In this document: piece by piece, positions 1 to 5,252 of the stretch
Numbering within the stretch: the first letter of the stretch is position 1
Layout: every line of letters starts with the position of its first letter
Origin: Candidatus Cloacimonadota bacterium
Lineage (GTDB): Bacteria; Cloacimonadota; Cloacimonadia; Cloacimonadales; TCS61
NCBI GenBank assembly: GCA_030628755.1
Contig: DAOVQH010000195.1
Coordinates: 1 to 5,252, forward strand
DNA: 5,252 bases
Direction of reading: 5' to 3'
Notes under the pieces: generated by a model
Databases searched by the model: none
The model's input: the letters and a program-made list of their open reading frames with translations, nothing else
Told to the model about the DNA's origin: nothing
Translations under genes and position numbers: made by a program

Positions 1-1
1 T

Positions 2-52
2 ATAAGCAGTGCAGTTGACGGGTATAAACTGGGTCAAATATTTAAATTTTAA
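2..52 (+). CDS. Possible 3' tail of an upstream gene
   Basis: One frame is open from the left edge of the window to a TAA at 50-52 and reads ISSAVDGYKLGQIFKF. The other two forward frames hit stops within the first 20 bases. A short tail ending in phenylalanine would suit a secreted or outer-membrane protein, but 16 residues are too few to assign a family. If real, it ends 71 bp before the DsbD start, so the two genes could share a transcript. The evidence is only an open frame and could be chance. Confidence 0.25.
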   Translation: MSSAVDGYKLGQIFKF

Positions 53-114
53 ATGCAAGTTGTAGGAACGGAAATTGCATAAAGAATTTAACAATGTAAA
101 ATAAATAAGATTGC

Positions 115-119
115 GGAGG
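115..119 (+). promoter_or_regulatory. Ribosome binding site of the DsbD gene
   Basis: GGAGG lies 4 nt before the ATG at 124. The spacing is short, but the match to the anti-Shine-Dalgarno core is perfect. It fixes the start, which is immediately followed by a signal-peptide-like sequence. Confidence 0.75.
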
Positions 120-123
120 CTGG

Positions 124-1755
124 ATGTTCAAAAAAGTATCTATAACAGCGATTCTACTCCTTATTTTTATAAATGTTTTTTCACAGTCAGAAACAACTAC
201 CGAACCAGAAATCAGTGCAAAAATTATAGATAACCAGATCGAAGTAACATACAGTATTCCTGAAGGTTATCATCAATCATTGCAAAAAGATTACTTCTAT
301 ATTGAAACTGAAGAAATTAAGGGTGTTACCTTTGAACCAACCATCTACCCTGAAGGTAAAAAAGATATTGAAGGAAATATTGAATATTACGGAACAGTAA
401 CCCTGATAAAAAAGTTTACAATCGAAGATAACTTCAAAGATAAAATCGACCAAATAAAAATCTATGCAGGATATCAGTTATGCCTTGATTCGGGAGCTTG
501 TTTATTCCCGGAGGAAATTGAATTTGATTTAAATCTTACTGAGAAAGGTGAAAGTATTACTCAGGAAAAAGTCACTTCCACGGAAACTATCGTCAAATCC
601 AAACATAAAGACAATTACGATGATCTTAAAGTGCTATTAGCAGATTTTGAAATTACAGGAAAAGAAGCAGGATATCAAAAAAGTGGAGCTTTGCTTGTCT
701 TTTTAGAAAAATCAAAAGAACCGGACTCTTATAGCTCCGATAAGTTTGCAAATATGAACATCTGGTTGATCATTATATTGATTCTAATAGGTGGAATTGC
801 TCTGAACCTTACTCCCTGTGTGCTTCCAATGATACCTATAACAATCGCAGTATTGGGAGCAGGTACACAATCAGAATCAAAAGCAAGAGGATTCCTGATT
901 GGTGGAACCTATGGACTGGGAATGGCATTAGCTTATGGATTACTGGGAGTGATTGTAATTCTCACAGGTTCTCAATTTGGAGCAATAAATTCTTCACCCT
1001 GGTTTAATGTCATCATAGCAGCTATTTTTATTGTTTTAGCTCTGGCTATGTTCGATATTATCCCCATCGATTTTTCCAAATTTCAAAGCACTAAAGTTGG
1101 AAGTAAAAGCAGAAGTAAATTCATTACTGTTTTTATACTTGGAATCATAGCTGCTGTTCTGGCTGGAGCGTGTGTAGCACCTGTTTTGATCTCAGTAATA
1201 TTATACTCCACCTCTTTATACACAGCCGGTAATCCTGCTGGATTGCTGCTTCCATTTCTACTTGGAGTGGGAATGGCAATACCCTGGCCTTTTGCCGGAG
1301 CTGGACTTTCCTTCCTTCCTAAACCGGGTATATGGATGAAATGGGTAAAAATTGTATTTGGAATTATAATACTTATAATTGCTATATTTTATATTTACAC
1401 AGGAATTAAAATTTTCAAAAGTAATAAACTCATAGAAGTTGCAGAATATTCTCATGAAATTTCTGAACTTCCCTGGAAGCATTCGATCACAGAAGGTTTA
1501 TTAGAAGCAAAGAAAACCGGGAAACCAGTCTTTATAGATTTCTGGGCAACCTGGTGTAAAAATTGCCTGGCTATGGATGCAACCACTTTCAAAGATGAAA
1601 AAGTAATGCAAGAATTCGAGAATTATATTCTGGTAAAATACCAAGCTGAAAACCTTAAAATTTCTCCCACAACAGAAATTTTAAAATACTTTAAAATAAT
1701 TGGATTGCCCACTTATATTGCTTTAGCTCCAAAAAAGGTTAAGTCTAATTTATGA
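124..1755 (+). CDS. dsbD: Transmembrane thiol:disulfide interchange protein DsbD, C-terminally shortened
   Basis: DsbD passes electrons from cytoplasmic thioredoxin through the inner membrane to periplasmic thiol proteins. All three modules are visible in the 543 residues. A signal peptide (about 1-20, cleavage near VFS/QSE) precedes a DsbD-alpha-like domain (about 25-140) with the C120-x5-C126 pair. The membrane domain (about 210-430) has roughly six to eight hydrophobic segments and the two electron-carrying cysteines, C232 in TPCVLPMIP and C350 in GACVAP. A thioredoxin domain (about 450-543) has WCKNC (C478, C481) and the cis-proline P529 in GLPT. All six expected redox cysteines are present. 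The oddity is the end: only 14 residues follow P529, whereas E. coli DsbD has more than 30, so the last beta-strand and helix of the thioredoxin fold are missing. The final VKSNL and the stop are encoded by the left end of an inverted-repeat element. The family is secure; activity of the shortened domain is uncertain. Confidence 0.93.
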   Translation: MFKKVSITAILLLIFINVFSQSETTTEPEISAKIIDNQIEVTYSIPEGYHQSLQKDYFYIETEEIKGVTFEPTIYPEGKKDIEGNIEYYGTVTLIKKFTIEDNFKDKIDQIKIYAGYQLCLDSGACLFPEEIEFDLNLTEKGESITQEKVTSTETIVKSKHKDNYDDLKVLLADFEITGKEAGYQKSGALLVFLEKSKEPDSYSSDKFANMNIWLIIILILIGGIALNLTPCVLPMIPITIAVLGAGTQSESKARGFLIGGTYGLGMALAYGLLGVIVILTGSQFGAINSSPWFNVIIAAIFIVLALAMFDIIPIDFSKFQSTKVGSKSRSKFITVFILGIIAAVLAGACVAPVLISVILYSTSLYTAGNPAGLLLPFLLGVGMAIPWPFAGAGLSFLPKPGIWMKWVKIVFGIIILIIAIFYIYTGIKIFKSNKLIEVAEYSHEISELPWKHSITEGLLEAKKTGKPVFIDFWATWCKNCLAMDATTFKDEKVMQEFENYILVKYQAENLKISPTTEILKYFKIIGLPTYIALAPKKVKSNL

Positions 1756-1767
1756 ATAAAATTAGCT

Positions 1768-1799
1768 TGTTCCTATCCGGCAGCTGCCGGATGGGAATA
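1768..1799. repeat. Long palindrome, hairpin 1 of the element
   Basis: A perfect 18-bp palindrome at 1775-1792 (ATCCGGCAGCTGCCGGAT) sits inside longer arms. With G-U pairs allowed, the pairing extends out to 1768 and 1799. It is GC-rich against an AT-rich background. No T-run follows it, so it does not look like an ordinary intrinsic terminator. Confidence 0.8.
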
Positions 1800-1805
1800 C
1801 AATAT

Positions 1806-1829
1806 GTTACGAAAGAGGACTTTCGTAAC
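1806..1829. repeat. 10-bp inverted repeat, hairpin 2 of the element
   Basis: GTTACGAAAG (1806-1815) and CTTTCGTAAC (1820-1829) are perfect reverse complements around a 4-nt loop, AGGA. The loop is purine-rich, and neither side has a T-run as a terminator would. It lies 6 nt after hairpin 1, within the terminal repeats. Confidence 0.8.
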
Positions 1830-1880
1830 GAGCAAAAATTCTGATATTAGACTAAACACTAAAAAATTAGAAGGTAAATA

Positions 1881-2951
1881 ATGAAGAAATTTCTAATCTT
1901 ACTTTGTATGATATTAATACTTTTTGGTTGTGATAGATTTGAGCATAATTTCGAACCTACAGATTATGATTTGGGACTTGAACAGTTTCCTATAATATTC
2001 AAAAATGTTTTAGAGAACCTGACGCAATATAATCAAAATGAAATAGAATACTTTTATAGTGGTGATTACAAAAACGGTGATTGGAACAAGAATGATATGG
2101 TTAATTACATTACTCAATTTTTTACTTTTGGTGATAATGTAACTCTTCAAACTGATTCGATTTTAATTTCACCTTCAAATCTAATGATAAAATGGAATTT
2201 TTACGCTGAAAATACCAATCGTGAAATTCTAGTCGATACTACTTTCATAGATTATCTAATCAAAAGAAATGATGAATATCAATTTTATGGAGACCAAGAT
2301 GGCTCTCAAAAAGCTTTAGTTGAATTGGCTACTTCAATTACCTGCGTCAATTGTCCTTACATTGAAGAAGCCCTTCATCATTTAAAGGAAAAATACAGCA
2401 GCAGGTTAAGCTATATTGAATATCATATTTATGACGATCTGGATATCGGTAATGGTGATTTCTTTTCCTACTATGGTTTAAGTGCATTACCAAGTTCGAT
2501 TATTCAGGGAACAGATATAATTGTGGGTGGCTATCCAACTTCACAGGATGGACTGAATGCTGTTATAGAACCCATTTTTGAAGAAACTCCACTTGTATTG
2601 TTCAATAACCTGGAAGTCGCAATTTCAGGAGAAGAACTCAATGGTTCTGTGGTGTTGGATTTAGATGATTCTGTCCCTCTGGAAGACTTGCATTTGAAAT
2701 TTGTTCTTATTGAAAACGAAAATACAAATTATCTTAACTCTGCTCATGAATATCCTCTTAATGTCGTAATTGCCAAAGGAAAACTTTCGATCTCTCAAAG
2801 TAATTTTGATGAACCTGTTGAGTTTTCATTGTCAGGTTTACCTGACTTACCTGATGATATTACCCTAGTAATCTGGGTGCAAACCCTGGAAGACCCTTAT
2901 AATTCTGAAACATGCAAAGTATATAATGTAACTGAAAAGGCAATAGAGTGA
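1881..2951 (+). CDS. Omp28-like lipoprotein with a CxxC thioredoxin-like domain
   Basis: The 356-residue protein starts with a lipoprotein signal: a hydrophobic stretch at 4-16 and lipobox LFGC, with C17 as the lipidated residue. Residues about 20-140 form an alpha/beta region that could be an NTF2-like fold, a guess from helix-then-strand pattern. Residues about 143-236 look thioredoxin-like: a strand, then C155-V-N-C158 followed by proline, H182 in YIEYH, and a possible cis-proline P204 in ALPSS. The TCVNCP context and downstream histidine resemble the Omp28-related family common in Bacteroidetes. Residues about 237-356 form a beta-rich, probably immunoglobulin-like, C-terminal domain. The site lacks the tryptophan of classical WCxxC. 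The start is supported by AGAAGG at 1869-1874, 6 nt upstream. It is probably a periplasm- or surface-exposed lipoprotein with redox or adhesion-related function; the substrate is unknown. It lies 125 bp after dsbD, a plausible electron source. Confidence 0.72.
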   Translation: MKKFLILLCMILILFGCDRFEHNFEPTDYDLGLEQFPIIFKNVLENLTQYNQNEIEYFYSGDYKNGDWNKNDMVNYITQFFTFGDNVTLQTDSILISPSNLMIKWNFYAENTNREILVDTTFIDYLIKRNDEYQFYGDQDGSQKALVELATSITCVNCPYIEEALHHLKEKYSSRLSYIEYHIYDDLDIGNGDFFSYYGLSALPSSIIQGTDIIVGGYPTSQDGLNAVIEPIFEETPLVLFNNLEVAISGEELNGSVVLDLDDSVPLEDLHLKFVLIENENTNYLNSAHEYPLNVVIAKGKLSISQSNFDEPVEFSLSGLPDLPDDITLVIWVQTLEDPYNSETCKVYNVTEKAIE

Positions 2952-2975
2952 AATATGGGTTCTAATAAACATCGT

Positions 2976-3001
2976 CTTTCTGAGGAACTCTTCAGGGAAA
3001 G
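2976..3001 (+). terminator. Weak imperfect hairpin after the lipoprotein gene
   Basis: CTTT (2976-2979) can pair with AAAG (2998-3001), and CTGAGG (2980-2985) with CTTCAG (2990-2995, one G-T pair). The loop is 4 nt and GG is bulged. It begins 25 bp after the lipoprotein stop codon. No T-run follows, so a termination role is only possible. Confidence 0.2.
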
Positions 3002-3033
3002 TTCTAACGAAGTAAAAGAGAAAACCTGACAGA

Positions 3034-3094
3034 TTTTGAGACTTTTGGAAACCTGTTAGGTTTTGAGACTTTTGGAAACCTGTCAGGTTTTGAG
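3034..3094. repeat. Tandem 27-bp repeat with an AAACCTG/CAGGTTT dyad
   Basis: Two adjacent 27-bp units, 3034-3060 and 3061-3087, differ at one base (CTGTTAGG against CTGTCAGG). A partial third copy, TTTTGAG, follows at 3088-3094, and a degenerate partial copy (AAAACCTGACAGA, 3021-3033) precedes. Each unit junction forms a dyad; the second is the near-perfect palindrome AAACCTGTCAGGTTT (3076-3090). The repeat lies in the 200-bp gap between the lipoprotein and thioredoxin genes. It could act as a weak terminator or protein-binding site, or be a REP-like repeat. Apart from this repeat, a weak hairpin and the ribosome binding site, I see no clear promoter in the gap. Confidence 0.8.
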
Positions 3095-3140
3095 GTTGGA
3101 GAGAGAAATGAGATAAGTCTCTTGTGGATAATTCAGAATG

Positions 3141-3146
3141 AAGGAG
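3141..3146 (+). promoter_or_regulatory. Ribosome binding site that decides the TlpA-like start
   Basis: AAGGAG ends 5 nt before the ATG at 3152. An in-frame TTG at 3122 would add ten residues (MWIIQNEGEK) before the natural KLRR-hydrophobic signal, and it lacks a comparable upstream site. The ATG is therefore preferred. Confidence 0.8.
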
Positions 3147-3151
3147 AAAAA

Positions 3152-3727
3152 ATGAAGCTGAGAAGAAACATTGTTCTTATTTTCATCTTGATGTTTTTCA
3201 TCATACAGTTATTCACTTTGGAAAAAGCCCCTGATTTCAAACTGGAAAATATCAAAGGTAAGCAGGTAAAACTTTCTGATTTCCTGGAAAAAGGTCTGGT
3301 GATTCTCGATTTCTGGGCAACCTGGTGCGAACCCTGTAAAAAGGAACTTCCCAAGCTGAGCAATATACAGGATATTCACAAAGACAAGATTACTGTGATT
3401 ACAATCAGTTGTGATAAACCACGCAACAAAGATAAGGCAAAAACTTATATAAAATCTAAGAAATTTAATGTTGTAAATCTCTTTGATACAAAAAAAAATG
3501 TGCAAAAACTTTATAATATCACAAATATTCCACGAACATTAATCATCGCACCGGATGGTACAATCCTTTATGATCATACAGGTTACCAGCGCGGTGATGA
3601 AAAGCATCTTGAAGAAATTATTGAAAAATGGATAAAGGAAAATATGAAAGTTGTCGAACCTGACTCAAGTAAGACAAAAGAAGAGCAAAATCAGGAAAAT
3701 GAACCCCAGGGTGAATTGAATGAATAA
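3152..3727 (+). CDS. TlpA/ResA-family membrane-anchored or secreted thioredoxin
   Basis: This 191-residue protein belongs to the TlpA/ResA/AhpC-TSA-like thioredoxins, which reduce disulfides outside the cytoplasm, often in cytochrome c maturation or envelope quality control. A basic KLRR and hydrophobic segment (7-23) form a signal peptide or membrane anchor. APDFKLENIKGKQVKLSDF (26-44) is the typical family entry strand. FWATWCEPC carries the redox pair C59 and C62. N-I-P127-R-T supplies the cis-proline, and APDG (133-136) precedes the last strands. An extra C87 lies in TISCDK. After the domain ends near 165, a charged tail rich in E, Q, K and N (166-191) looks disordered. The gene overlaps the barrel gene by 8 bp, so the two are probably translationally coupled. 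Its reductant is plausibly DsbD. The specific target cannot be read from the sequence. Confidence 0.9.
   Translation: MKLRRNIVLIFILMFFIIQLFTLEKAPDFKLENIKGKQVKLSDFLEKGLVILDFWATWCEPCKKELPKLSNIQDIHKDKITVITISCDKPRNKDKAKTYIKSKKFNVVNLFDTKKNVQKLYNITNIPRTLIIAPDGTILYDHTGYQRGDEKHLEEIIEKWIKENMKVVEPDSSKTKEEQNQENEPQGELNE
3708..3713 (+). promoter_or_regulatory. Ribosome binding site of the barrel gene, inside the thioredoxin gene
   Basis: AGGGTG lies 6 nt before the ATG at 3720 and within the last codons of the thioredoxin gene. This supports coupled translation of the overlapping pair. Confidence 0.55.
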
Positions 3728-5207
3728 AATCATATTAATCTTAATTCTGTTTTTGTTCTTATCCTCGTTAATTGCAGAAAATGAACTTACTTTTTCCAGT
3801 GTAAATGAATTTGAATATATTTACCGTGATCGCCGGGTTGAATACAGGAATTACTTTTCAAATAAACTGTCCCTGCAAATGCAATATAAAATGTTCAGGT
3901 TAGGATTAAAGTATGATCTTTACCATCCGAAACATGATAAATTCCTGGATATTGATAACATCCTTATTGAAGAAGATATCCCGGGAATCCTGGACGACTT
4001 CGAAAAGAACAAAAACTATTTTGATGAGTATTTTATTCAAATTGAAGACGATAATTTCTTCGTGAATTCCGGAACTTATGAAGCAGTCATCGGCTCCGGT
4101 ATAGTTACTCATAATTATTATGATGAAGACTTTGATGAAGATTCCCGCCTGACCGGGATATTAGGTAGACTAACCTTTGATCGCTGGCAAATGCAAACTT
4201 TTTATGGTATAATGGAGAACGAGGATGACGAGGAAAAAAATGATAAAATTACAGCTTTGGATTTCGAATTCAATATAACCGAGAATTTAGAAACCGGTTT
4301 CGCTTATCTGATGCACTTGAAGAATCAAGAAAACCAAAATTTTGAGAAAGATTTCAGCCAGAGAGATATCTTATCAGGAAGATTAAACTATCAGACAGAT
4401 TTGTTCGATATTTCATGCGAATACGCAGAAAGCAATGAATATGACCGTTACGATAATCAGAAGATCGATGGCAGAGCTTTTTATTCCAACCTGACGACCT
4501 ATCTTGATAAATTTACTTTTATAAGTGCCTATAAGAATTATGAGAATTTCGATGTCAGGATATCTGACCTTCCCACTGCGAATCACAGCGAAGAACCACT
4601 GGATGACAGCTGGCAACCTGGTTATGATGAAGAAGGTCTGATGGGTGAGATTCGTTTTGTTCCCAATTTTGAAAATGAATTTGTGTTTAATTATTCTGAA
4701 GGCTGGTCGAGCGATTTCAAAGTTCGCCAGTCAGATTTTTATACAGAATTCAAACACGAATTTGAGAACCTTACTTTTAAAGCAGAATATAGCCACCTGG
4801 AACAAATGAATAAGCTCATCAATAACTGGAAAAAGGAACTTACTCCGATTTTGAGTATCGACTTCATTACCGGAGAATTTCCCATTTTAATAAAAGCAGA
4901 ATATCAGTATAAAGAAAAAGAACAGGGAACATCCATTAAATCTCATTACGAACCAAAATTGCAGGCAGACATTTCATACAAAAATTATTCCTTATCTTTG
5001 ATTGTAGAAATCCAGATCGGCGATTCTGATGACGGTGAGGATGGGGATTTCTGGATTGGAGGAGAATTTGCTGCAACGATTTTGGGCTCGACAGATATCA
5101 GGATATTTGCAGGAAAAGAAAAGGGTGGCAAAGTCTGCAGGAATGGTGTGTGCCGTTATCAATCGGAATTTGAAGGTGTTCGTGTTGAGATCACAACGTC
5201 GTTTTGA
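3720..5207 (+). CDS. DUF6029-like outer-membrane beta-barrel protein
   Basis: A signal peptide (1-19, cleavage near SLIA/EN) leads into 476 residues of alternating polar and aromatic/hydrophobic positions. These are typical of beta-strands, with acidic turns such as YYDEDFDEDSR and ENEDDEEKND, and a C-terminal phenylalanine (TTSF) as in outer-membrane barrels. The GTYEAVIGSGIV stretch (about 119-130) and the end of the protein, with GGKVCRNGVCR followed by GVRVEITTSF, resemble DUF6029 proteins of the FCB group, whose function is unknown. This match is from memory of the motif. Only three cysteines occur: C233, and the C473-x4-C478 pair 18 residues from the end, which could form a disulfide in the last hairpin. 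The gene overlaps the upstream TlpA-like thioredoxin by 8 bp, which suggests that protein helps fold or service it. A generic porin-like barrel is the alternative. Confidence 0.7.
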   Translation: MNKIILILILFLFLSSLIAENELTFSSVNEFEYIYRDRRVEYRNYFSNKLSLQMQYKMFRLGLKYDLYHPKHDKFLDIDNILIEEDIPGILDDFEKNKNYFDEYFIQIEDDNFFVNSGTYEAVIGSGIVTHNYYDEDFDEDSRLTGILGRLTFDRWQMQTFYGIMENEDDEEKNDKITALDFEFNITENLETGFAYLMHLKNQENQNFEKDFSQRDILSGRLNYQTDLFDISCEYAESNEYDRYDNQKIDGRAFYSNLTTYLDKFTFISAYKNYENFDVRISDLPTANHSEEPLDDSWQPGYDEEGLMGEIRFVPNFENEFVFNYSEGWSSDFKVRQSDFYTEFKHEFENLTFKAEYSHLEQMNKLINNWKKELTPILSIDFITGEFPILIKAEYQYKEKEQGTSIKSHYEPKLQADISYKNYSLSLIVEIQIGDSDDGEDGDFWIGGEFAATILGSTDIRIFAGKEKGGKVCRNGVCRYQSEFEGVRVEITTSF

Positions 5208-5227
5208 ATTGGAAATTGAAAATTCGA
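5207..5227. repeat. Three degenerate heptamers after the barrel gene
   Basis: AATTGGA, AATTGAA and AATTCGA lie head to tail, starting at the last base of the barrel stop codon. The array is short and AT-rich and may be chance or the edge of a longer array. The rest of the window end (5228-5252) holds nothing I can assign. Confidence 0.35.
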
Positions 5228-5252
5228 GAATGATGAATACATTTAAACTCCA

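Larger units (their letters stand above)
1738..1857. mobile_element. MITE-like element with terminal inverted repeats and two internal hairpins
   Basis: The ends at 1738-1749 (GTTAAGTCTAAT) and 1846-1857 (ATTAGACTAAAC) are inverted repeats matching at 11 of 12 positions. Extending inward to 20 nt gives 16 of 20 matches. Between them lie two strong palindromes, at 1768-1799 and 1806-1829. The roughly 120-bp length, terminal inverted repeats and lack of a meaningful ORF resemble a non-autonomous miniature transposable element or a REP/BIME-like repeat. A run of six A on each side (1731-1736 and 1861-1866) could be a target duplication but does not abut both repeat ends symmetrically. The left end lies inside dsbD and supplies its stop. 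If transcribed, the ends could pair to make a multi-branched RNA between dsbD and the lipoprotein gene. Copies elsewhere in the genome would be needed to call it mobile. Confidence 0.55.

Noticed and set aside
15..44. TTGACG at 15-20 as a -35 box for dsbD
   Set aside because: With 17-18 nt spacing the -10 candidates (ATATTT, TATTTA) are poor, and the site overlaps the possible upstream coding tail.
53..80. ATGCAA (53-58) and TTGCAT (75-80) as an operator-like inverted repeat
   Set aside because: The arms are only 6 bp with a 16-nt gap in AT-rich DNA, which is likely by chance.
1768..1829. The two hairpins as an intrinsic terminator of dsbD
   Set aside because: Neither hairpin is followed by a T-run on either strand, and both sit within flanking inverted repeats, which fits a repeat element better.
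2955..3029. A 24-codon ORF just after the lipoprotein gene (MGSNKHRLSEELF...)
   Set aside because: It has no good ribosome binding site, covers a hairpin and a partial repeat copy, and resembles no family I know.
3122..3151. TTG start at 3122 for the TlpA-like protein
   Set aside because: The ATG at 3152 has AAGGAG at proper spacing and puts the signal sequence at the N-terminus.
3906..4616. Minus-strand open frames within the barrel gene (3906-4112, 4413-4616)
   Set aside because: They are short, lie fully inside a well-supported + strand gene and show no motif; the minus-strand frames inside dsbD and the thioredoxin gene are rejected on the same grounds.
5230..5252. ATGATG near the right edge as the start of another gene
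   Set aside because: Only seven codons are visible, with a weak GAG upstream; it cannot be supported from this window.

Overview
The window is AT-rich chromosomal DNA from a Gram-negative bacterium. An Omp28-like lipoprotein beside a DUF6029-like outer-membrane barrel points to the Fibrobacteres-Chlorobi-Bacteroidetes (FCB) superphylum. All four genes have recognisable Shine-Dalgarno sequences (GGAGG, AGAAGG, AAGGAG, AGGGTG). These are usually weak or absent in Bacteroidetes, so a relative such as Candidatus Cloacimonadota fits better. This placement is inferred from protein style and was not tested by any search.

Layout, all on the + strand: 2-52, possible tail of an upstream gene; 124-1755, dsbD-type transmembrane thiol:disulfide reductase; 1738-1857, a compact element with near-perfect terminal inverted repeats and two internal hairpins, which overlaps the 3' end of dsbD and supplies its last codons and stop; 1881-2951, Omp28-like lipoprotein with a CxxC thioredoxin-like domain; 2952-3151, intergenic DNA with two tandem 27-bp units carrying an AAACCTG/CAGGTTT dyad; 3152-3727, TlpA/ResA-type thioredoxin with WCEPC; 3720-5207, outer-membrane barrel-like protein of DUF6029 type, overlapping the thioredoxin gene by 8 bp; 5208-5252, a short tail with a degenerate heptamer repeat.

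The common theme is extracytoplasmic thiol redox chemistry. DsbD would carry electrons from cytoplasmic thioredoxin across the inner membrane. The TlpA-like protein and the CxxC lipoprotein are plausible periplasmic acceptors. The barrel protein, translationally coupled to the thioredoxin, ends in a C-x4-C pair that could be a disulfide and a possible client.

The most notable points are the truncation of the DsbD C-terminal thioredoxin fold at the edge of the inverted-repeat element, the architecture of that element, and the pairing of a thioredoxin with a barrel that has a cysteine pair near its C-terminus. No clearly new multi-gene system is evident. All family names come from motif recognition alone.
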